The notes under the pieces were generated by a model. The model did not search any database, was not told where the DNA came from, and worked only from the letters and a program-made list of their open reading frames with translations. The position numbers and the translations under genes are program-made. This document shows, piece by piece, positions 58,446 through 64,000 of a DNA stretch of 64,000 nt. Origin of the DNA: Prionace glauca (lineage: Eukaryota; Chordata; Chondrichthyes; Carcharhiniformes; Carcharhinidae); NCBI GenBank assembly GCA_037974335.1, contig CM075759.1, positions 26,019,487 through 26,083,486 of the forward strand, given 5' to 3'. Every line of letters begins with the position of its first letter. Positions within the stretch are counted from its first letter, which is position 1.

Positions 58446-58727
58446 TTTGCTGAGTCAACTGAGAATCAACTGAGAATCACTGTCATATAATCAGAAATAT
58501 GATTTTGTATCATATAATCTGTGTCCAGTTCAGGATGAACAAAGGCTAAGTCTATTGCAGCAATAACTGGGACGTTTTCTGTTTCGTGTTCATGCCAAAA
58601 ATCAGTGTTTCACTGCCATCTCGTGGATCTCATTTGTTATTGCAGATGTTGTGAAGCGCTCGTTTTAGTTGCTGTTTCTTATTCTTTCAATGGTTCTATA
58701 ACCTGCCGCAGTAATTTCTGTTTAAGG

Positions 58728-59095
58728 CCTTAGATTGATATAAGCTTCGACAGGGACAAGTACAGCAATAATTGAAACATGAAATAGGTCAATAATTAGA
58801 GTCAGGATATTATTCGGTCTAAACAGGGAGGTGGACTAGTGCAGCAGCGAGTGAGATATTGTCAATCTTTCATCATACGTGGCAGGTTGCAATGTAATAA
58901 CAGAGATGGAGCCGCGTGTAATGCGTGTTCTGGTGCAGTATCAGGAGAGGTCTAATGGAGTAACAGCAGAGATATGGAATATTATGGCATTAGCCGAGAA
59001 TTAATTCTGTGCTGTAATAACTTGCAGAATGAACGGTATAATCTCAAATGAGGCTTGGTATAGTATAGTAACAACTGGGACTTTGCTGAATGTAT
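58728..59095. repeat. Local tandem duplication, copy 2
   Basis: Second copy of the unit at 58075-58445 (TTATTCGGTCTAAACAGGGA, TACGTGGCAGGTT, GAGAATTAATTCTGTGCTGT). Confidence 0.65.
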
Positions 59096-59107
59096 TTTCA
59101 CTGCCAT

Positions 59108-59910
59108 GTAAAAGAGAACCTGACATCTCCACTAAAATGTGATGAGGTTGGAAAAACTCAGGACGTTACATTGCATGTGTGCATAAGGAAACAACGATAA
59201 ACCTGCACCTCCATCACCTTTCATTAACATTAAGAATGTTTAGAAATAGAGGAAGTTTTTTTAAAGAAGTGAAATCCAACAAGGAGGAAATATAACAAGA
59301 TCTGGCAGGGCGGAAATTGCGATGGGTATTTGGTCGGCTGCAGATTGTGTGAAATGAGTTTTGGAGACAGTGCGAGACAAAATGCGGCACTAATAACAGA
59401 AAACTAGCAAGATAATCCTGCCGAAACCCGGGATTGAACCAGGGACATTCAGATCATCAGTCTAACGTTCTCCCAACTGAGCTATTTCGGCTATCTGGAT
59501 AACTACAGGCTTCCTTCTCCCAAATATCTAAGAGAGCAATGATCTCTGCGCACTCGTTAATGCATCATTTTCATCTTTCTTCGAATAATCTGAACCAAAT
59601 GTCCTCAGTGATAAAAACAAATTTCTGCGGATGGGAAAAGAGGAAATGCTCCAAAATCTCCCAATGACTGACAGCACTTGTAAGGAGTGAAAAGGGCGGG
59701 CGTTTCGAGTCCAGATGACACTTTATAAAAGCTCATTGTACAATATTACTCACTACTCCTTTCAATATTTAGTATCAATGTATTATTTAAAATATATGTC
59801 TTCCTTATGAATTGAATATTTCTGAAATTGAACATCAGTGAATTGAAAATATAACTGACCAACAGAACCAATCGAATCACCGGGTAATACAGATCACAAT
59901 TTTGAGATTG
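59108..59910. repeat. Segmental duplication C, copy 2
   Basis: Direct counterpart of 54165-54960, with the GAT-anticodon tRNA in place of the decayed Phe gene. Confidence 0.88.
59419..59491 (-). tRNA. tRNA with Phe body and GAT (Ile) anticodon
   Basis: 73 bases. The acceptor GCCGAAA/TTTCGGC is fully paired, discriminator A, B box GGTTCAATCCC intact, all as in tRNA-Phe. The anticodon loop is CTGATGA, so positions 34-36 (59456-59458) read GAT, an Ile anticodon, in place of GAA. The D stem has one C-A mismatch and the anticodon stem one T-G pair. TTTT follows at 59400-59403. It could be a harmless pseudogene or a chimeric-identity tRNA. Confidence 0.75.
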
Positions 59911-60474
59911 ACTATCGTCAGCTTTTAAACAAAGTCAAATACATTGAAATGGAGGAAAATCAAGAATTATCTGTTAGTGACCCTTGAGCCTTCTTTATTA
60001 TGGGTGTGAAACTTCAGGCGCATAAATTCCGAACTTTTACAGGAAAGTGCAGTAGATCCGCACTGAGTCTCGATTCCCTCGTCTGTCCCAATGCCTTTTC
60101 CTGTTTTTAGTGATAAGAAGCGATTTAAAAATATTCTTCTGTGAAATATGCGTCATTTCCTCTAGTTCACTTACAGTATCACTTGTATCTGTCTTTTTGA
60201 GCACACAATACCATCAGATATTTCAGATGGTGATTAACCACATTAGTCTGCTCCTATAAACCCATTAAATTCTGTTAGAGGCTGAATGGGATGGGAATAA
60301 ATGCTCGGTGTCAAAATCGAACTTTCCTGTCAGTGCGTCAAAAAGAAGTGCATAGTATTTCACAGAAATCATTTGCGAGTGAAGTCAGAGCAATGATAAC
60401 ATGTCTTTTATATCGAGTTTCGGATAATGTTGAGGAACAAACTGAAATCAAGCAATTTTCCCTTCCCCGACATG

Positions 60475-60479
60475 AAAAA
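60475..60479 (-). terminator. Pol III terminator of tRNA-Val(CAC)
   Basis: Five T on the minus strand, 10 bases past the tRNA end, within AGCTTTTTC. The AAC paralogue has AGCTTTCTC at the same place. Confidence 0.7.
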
Positions 60480-60489
60480 GCTTAACGAA

Positions 60490-60562
60490 AGTTTCTGCCC
60501 GGTTTCGAACCGGGGACCTTTCGCGTGTGAGGCGAACGTGATAACCACTACACTACAGAAAC
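60490..60562 (-). tRNA. trnav-cac: tRNA-Val (CAC)
   Basis: 73 bases. Acceptor GTTTCTG/CAGAAAC, A box TAGTGTAGTGG, loop CTCACAC with CAC at 60527-60529, B box GGTTCGAAACC; all stems pair. Discriminator is T where Val usually has A. TTTTT at 60475-60479 is a proper Pol III terminator. Same acceptor stem as the AAC paralogue, confirming common origin. Confidence 0.93.
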
Positions 60563-60831
60563 AGCTTGCAGCAGGTTAGAGCAAATCTGCCTGTCTGCAA
60601 TGTTCAACTGCGCTGTGTTGCTGCAGGTTCCGATGGTGAGACTGAGAGCCCATGTCACTGAATTCAGGAAGATAACGCTTACTTCCAATCTGATTGTACA
60701 ACTTTTCCCCAACATCAACGTTTAAAAGTACTCGTCTCGCAAATATCTAAGGGAGCAATGATTTTTACCCATTTATTATTTCATCATTCTCATATTCCTT
60801 CGAATAATCTTAATCAATTATACTCAGTAAT

Positions 60832-60905
60832 AAAAACAAGTTACTGCGGATGCTGGAATCGGAAACGAAAATGGAAAATTCTGGCAAGTCTCACAAGGAC
60901 TGTGA
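60832..60905 (-). repeat. Common interspersed tail motif
   Basis: AAGTTACTGCGGATGCTGGA is the reverse of the motif at 52328-52400. Confidence 0.4.
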
Positions 60906-61166
60906 TGAAAGCAGAGATCTGACAAGCTGATGTTGTTCAGTAGATTTACTGCAGTAAGGTTTATGTCAGTTCAAGACAAACATTACTATTTGAATGTGGT
61001 CACTTACAGTGAAATTTAATACAGTGGAAGGTAGCCTACTTATTTTCACAGGAGGAACCACCAACGGCTTTATAAATATGGATTGTGCAACGGGGCTGAA
61101 ATTTCTCCCTGCTGTTGACATGGTACAAATATCTATCGACGATTTTCAACTTGTTACCGTGTCGTG

Positions 61167-61238
61167 GGTTCCGTGGTGTAATGGTGAGCACTCTGGACTT
61201 TGAATCCAGCGATTGGAGTTCAAATCTCAACCGAACCT
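61167..61238 (+). tRNA. trnaq-uug: tRNA-Gln (TTG), slightly degraded
   Basis: 72 bases. GGTTCCG...CCGAACC acceptor with one C-C mismatch; A box TGGTGTAATGG; loop CTTTGAA with TTG at 61200-61202; B box AGTTCAAATCT. T stem TGGAG/CTCAA has one mismatch. The first TTTT lies about 48 bases downstream. Probably functional or recently lost. Confidence 0.78.
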
Positions 61239-61504
61239 TACTTCAATTTCCAAATGCAAATTGCCTGGAGTGTTCTGTTTAAATTTTCTCAGCAAGTGCT
61301 AATCCATAGTATTTCTCAGCCAGTTTAACTGCTGTTAGAATTCAATTTGCTGAACCTCTAGCGCCAGATGCCGAAAACATCTGTGTTTTTCATCTTTCCG
61401 CCGTCCTTTCCCTTCTTTGTTGAAAGAAAGAATCAGTTGGTGTCACACAATAATCATTCTACTGGAGTACGGCAATTACTGAGTGAGTGAGTGTGTGTGA
61501 GAGA

Positions 61505-61621
61505 TGGGGGGGCGTTGGGGGGGGGGGGGATGGGGGGGTGGGGGTACAGGGGATGGGGGGGTGGGGGGTGGTGGGATGGGGGGGTTGGGGGTGGGGGGGT
61601 GTTGGGGGTGGGGGGGGGGGG
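61505..61621. repeat. G-rich (GGGGGGTGGGG)n low-complexity tract
   Basis: About 117 bases with many G runs of three or more, on the plus strand; strong G-quadruplex potential. Confidence 0.9.
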
Positions 61622-61820
61622 TGATGACTGTTGTCCTTCAGAGTGCTGTTGATTCCATGGGTGACGTTTCGCACTTGAGCAATTGTCCCCTGGGGCTGAT
61701 GCAATGACGCCAGGAGAGTCATTCACTGCATCGTCTGCAGTGCGATAGTGGTAGAATTTGCTGAAATATCCCCAGTGTTTAGATTTCCACTTTCTGAGAA
61801 TTTAAACTTAAATTCCCTTC

Positions 61821-61995
61821 ATAAGAACATAAGACCTAGGATCAGGAGTAGGCCATCTGGCCCCTCGAGCCTGCCCCGCTATTCAGCAAGATCATGGCTG
61901 ATCTTTTTGCGGACTCAGCTCCACTTACCCGCCCGCTCATCATAATCCTTAATTCCTTTACTATTCTGAAATGTATCTGTTCTTGTCTTAAAAAC
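61821..61995 (-). mobile_element. CR1 LINE 3' fragment
   Basis: Minus strand, octamer tail at 61821-61835 and the 3' UTR text TACTCCTGATCCTAGG; diverged. Ends just before segmental duplication A, as does the CR1 fragment by copy 1. Confidence 0.65.
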
Positions 61996-62039
61996 AGAAG
62001 AACATATCAGCAGACTCATAATACGTTTTGCAAAAAAAG

Positions 62040-62110
62040 ACTTTCACCAATTTGTGAACTCCGAGTATTGCATTTGGAGTCCGGAGAGCTCGCCATCACA
62101 CCATACAAAC
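62040..62110 (-). pseudogene. tRNA-Gln-like remnant
   Basis: ATGGTGTGATGGCGAGCTCT aligns with tRNA-Gln (ATGGTGTAATGGTGAGCACT), then GGACT and GAGTTCACAAAT. Stems do not pair and the loop reads CTCCAAA. Confidence 0.4.
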
Positions 62111-62525
62111 AGGAACAGAACGGCCAAATGCAAATGGTCACTAAAAACACGTGATTTTTTTCATTCAATGTGGCAGCAACAACAAGTAGGTCAAATGCTT
62201 TGAGTGATCATCTCGTTATTTTTAAACTCCAGTCCGCCGGCAAGGAAGTCCAACATGTAATTTCCCTTCCAATTACCTGCTGCACCTCCATGCTAACTTT
62301 AAGCATTCCTTGTACAAACGCATCTATTATATTCTTAATATCAACATTTATATTTTTCAGCTTTTCAAATATGTTCTGGTTATTCTATTTTTTTCACGAA
62401 GAAGAACATACTCTTCCTTTCCTAAGTTGCACCTGATCTGCCCCTCCACTCACAAGAACACTCTGTTTCACCTCCCACTCGATCTGTCTTTCCCTACAGC
62501 TTCGAGTAGCTAAACGTTGGGTGGA

Positions 62526-62598
62526 GGACTCCAGCGAGAATTGAACTCACGACGCTTGATTTACAAGGCCAACGCTCTAACCACTGAGCTATGGAGCC
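62526..62598 (-). tRNA. trnat-ugu: tRNA-Thr (TGT)
   Basis: 73 bases. Acceptor GGCTCCA/TGGAGTC with one G-T pair; A box TAGCTCAGTGG; loop CTTGTAA with TGT at 62563-62565; B box AGTTCAATTCT; T stem pairs well. The anticodon stem has one C-A mismatch. No T4 run close downstream. Confidence 0.82.
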
Positions 62599-62930
62599 AA
62601 ATGCTGTCAGCACCTTGCGGTACGAGTAGCATTATCAGTGGATTGAGGAGCAGGATGGGGTTTGAGGTGTGGAATTTTTGATGAATGGGGAAATGTCTGA
62701 GGTGGAGAGCAGAAAGTTAAAAGCCGCAACTTGAAAGTGACATGATTTGACACGTGTGCTGTGTGTGTATCTAACATGTATGTTCTTCAGAGTTTATCGT
62801 TAGTGTTACATCTCTGACTTCTCCAGCTCTGATGCCAGTTAATCCAGCTGGAAGATTTAGATGTTGTTCCCTTCACAGACGCTGTGAGGCGTGTTTTCAT
62901 TAAATGAAGAATTAAAGAAAAAATGATTCA

Positions 62931-62992
62931 TTCCCTGGCTGGGAATCGAAACCGCGTCACGGCGCCGATCCCGATCACTGGACCTTCAGTGA
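62931..62992 (-). pseudogene. tRNA-Glu-like pseudogene, copy 2
   Basis: Same 62-base shortened copy as 49023-49084, but with GGTTTCGATTCCC in the B box. The shared 10-base loss predates the duplication. Confidence 0.6.
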
Positions 62993-63274
62993 TGCTGATG
63001 TGAGAGATTTGTAATGAATTGACCAGCTCTGTGCCCATGGCTTTATTTCCAATAATTTTCAACAAAAATAAGTCACGATGAGAAATGACGGGAGGTGAAA
63101 ATGACAGGATTTGAACCTCAGTTAGAAAGTTCCAATCCATCCGCTGGACAGGGATTGCAGTCTCAATGTTGTTAATTCTGTAGTTTATACCGACAAACAG
63201 CCATTCAGCCTGTGTTCCTGTCTGTCTTCTCGATCGGAGTAACTCCGTTTGATAAAGTGTCACCTGGACTCAAA

Positions 63275-63662
63275 ACGTCCGCCCTTTTCACTCCTTAAAG
63301 GTGCTGTCAGACATTGGGAGATTTTGGAGCATTTCCTCTTTTCCCATCCGCAGTAACTTGCTTTTATCACTGAAGACATTAGATTGAGATTATTTCAAGA
63401 AAGATGAAAATGATGCATGAACGAATGAACAGAAATCATTGCTCCCTTAGATATTTGGGAGATGAAAGCTTCTCACTTGCCCGCTAGCCGAAATAGCTCA
63501 GTTGGGAAAGCATTAAACTGAAGATCTAAAGGTTCAATCCTGGGTTTCGGCAGGATCCTCTTGCTGGTTTTCTGTGCTATCTGCTAATGGGCGCGGCATT
63601 TTGTCTCACACTGTCTTCAAAGATCAGTTCACACAAGCTGCAACAGATCAAATACCAAATGG
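63275..63662. repeat. Inverted partial copy of the tRNA-Phe unit (C, copy 3)
   Basis: Matches 54360-54790 in inverted orientation, including GAGCATTTCCTCTTTTCCCA on one side and the CACACAAGCTGCAACAGATC side on the other. Confidence 0.75.
63487..63552 (+). pseudogene. tRNA-Phe (GAA) pseudogene, 7-base T-arm loss
   Basis: 66 bases. Acceptor GCCGAAA/TTTCGGC and anticodon loop CTGAAGA are intact, but seven bases (TCCCTGG in the canonical gene) are missing, removing the 5' strand of the T stem and part of the B box. Confidence 0.75.
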
Positions 63663-63744
63663 CTTTCTGCTGACTGGCTCCGGAAAAAGGCAGAGATTAA
63701 GAGCACGGAAAGAGCCCACTCGGACACCCACATGGCAGGCGCCC

Positions 63745-63895
63745 ACACCCATCCTGTCCGCACCTGTCATGAGACATCTGGATGGGACAAGTTAGTTCTG
63801 ATTCCCGCTCCACAGATAATGCCAGAAATACTGACATTACCCAGTATTTTCTGTTTTTCTTTCAGATTTCGAAAGTCCGCAATAGGCTACTTTAT
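63745..63895 (+). repeat. Common interspersed tail motif
   Basis: CTCCACAGATAATGCCAGAA, then TATTTTCTGTTTTTCTTTCA, the same motif as at 52328-52400. The last 100 bases of the window show nothing else. Confidence 0.45.
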
Positions 63896-64000
63896 GTTTG
63901 TGTTTGGAGCTGACAAGTGGCAAGTAACATTCCCGCCACACAGAATGCTGAGAGGCTTGGTGATGCTGTTGTCTGTGTGGTGTTGGAGGGCTGCGGCGGT

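Larger units (their letters stand above)
60040..60720. repeat. Inverted duplication B, copy 2 (around tRNA-Val CAC)
   Basis: Inverted counterpart of 49560-50265. Confidence 0.8.
62115..63400. repeat. Segmental duplication A, copy 2
   Basis: Direct counterpart of 48213-49500. Confidence 0.85.

Noticed and set aside
61454-61726. Proline-rich minus-strand frames
   Set aside because: They are translations of the G-rich low-complexity tract.
1-64000. Retrovirus-like or capsid-bearing elements
   Set aside because: No long terminal repeats, primer-binding site, protease, integrase or capsid text was recognised; all reverse transcriptase text is of the LINE type.

Overview
The window looks like nuclear DNA of a cartilaginous fish, probably a shark. 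This is inference: many CR1 LINEs at several stages of decay, tRNA-derived SINEs with the tail layout familiar from elasmobranchs, intron-split GPR139-like receptor genes, vertebrate-type nuclear tRNA genes and a CpG-rich promoter-like island. No bacterial operon, rRNA gene, CRISPR array or organelle gene is seen, and no retrovirus-like or capsid-bearing element was recognised.

Region 1 (1-41.4 kb) carries a small cluster of class A receptor genes related to GPR139/GPR142. Each has two coding exons, with a phase-1 intron inside TM1 just after the motif GVP. Gene 1 is on the minus strand (exon 1 at 7393-7711, exon 2 at 3120-4015) and looks intact. Its N-terminus carries an in-frame 42-bp minisatellite that multiplies an N-glycosylation sequon. 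Gene 2 is on the plus strand (exons at 22410-22653 and 26965-27884). It has an AT in place of the GT splice donor and one in-frame TGA, so it is probably a young pseudogene. Gene 3 is on the plus strand (exons at 33682-33745 and 40144-41057), looks intact, has a very short N-terminus and a TATA box about 95 bases before its ATG. Between the exons lie CR1 LINEs, SINEs, a decayed Harbinger transposase, several tandem repeats and long stretches with nothing recognisable.

Region 2 (41.4-48.2 kb) is repeat-rich: a 52-bp tandem array, SINEs (one split by a CR1), a CpG- and YY1/NRF1-motif-rich segment split by a 1.2-kb CR1, and a CRE/CCAAT/YY1-rich island near 47.35-47.5 kb.

Region 3 (48.2-64 kb) is a tRNA gene cluster that grew by direct and inverted duplication. 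Genes that look fit or nearly so are Val(AAC), Glu(CTC), Val(CAC), Gln(TTG), Thr(TGT) and an intron-bearing Ile(TAT). A tRNA-Phe body carries a GAT (Ile) anticodon. Several Phe, Glu, Thr, Asn and Gln copies are decayed. A nearly intact CR1 reverse transcriptase fragment (404 codons) and the 3' end of a Tx1-like LINE with a poly(A) tail lie within the cluster.

The clearest points of interest are the coding minisatellite in receptor gene 1, the Phe-body tRNA with an Ile anticodon, the Val isoacceptor pair in an inverted duplication, minisatellites born inside LINE 3' ends, and CR1 insertion into a CpG promoter-like segment.
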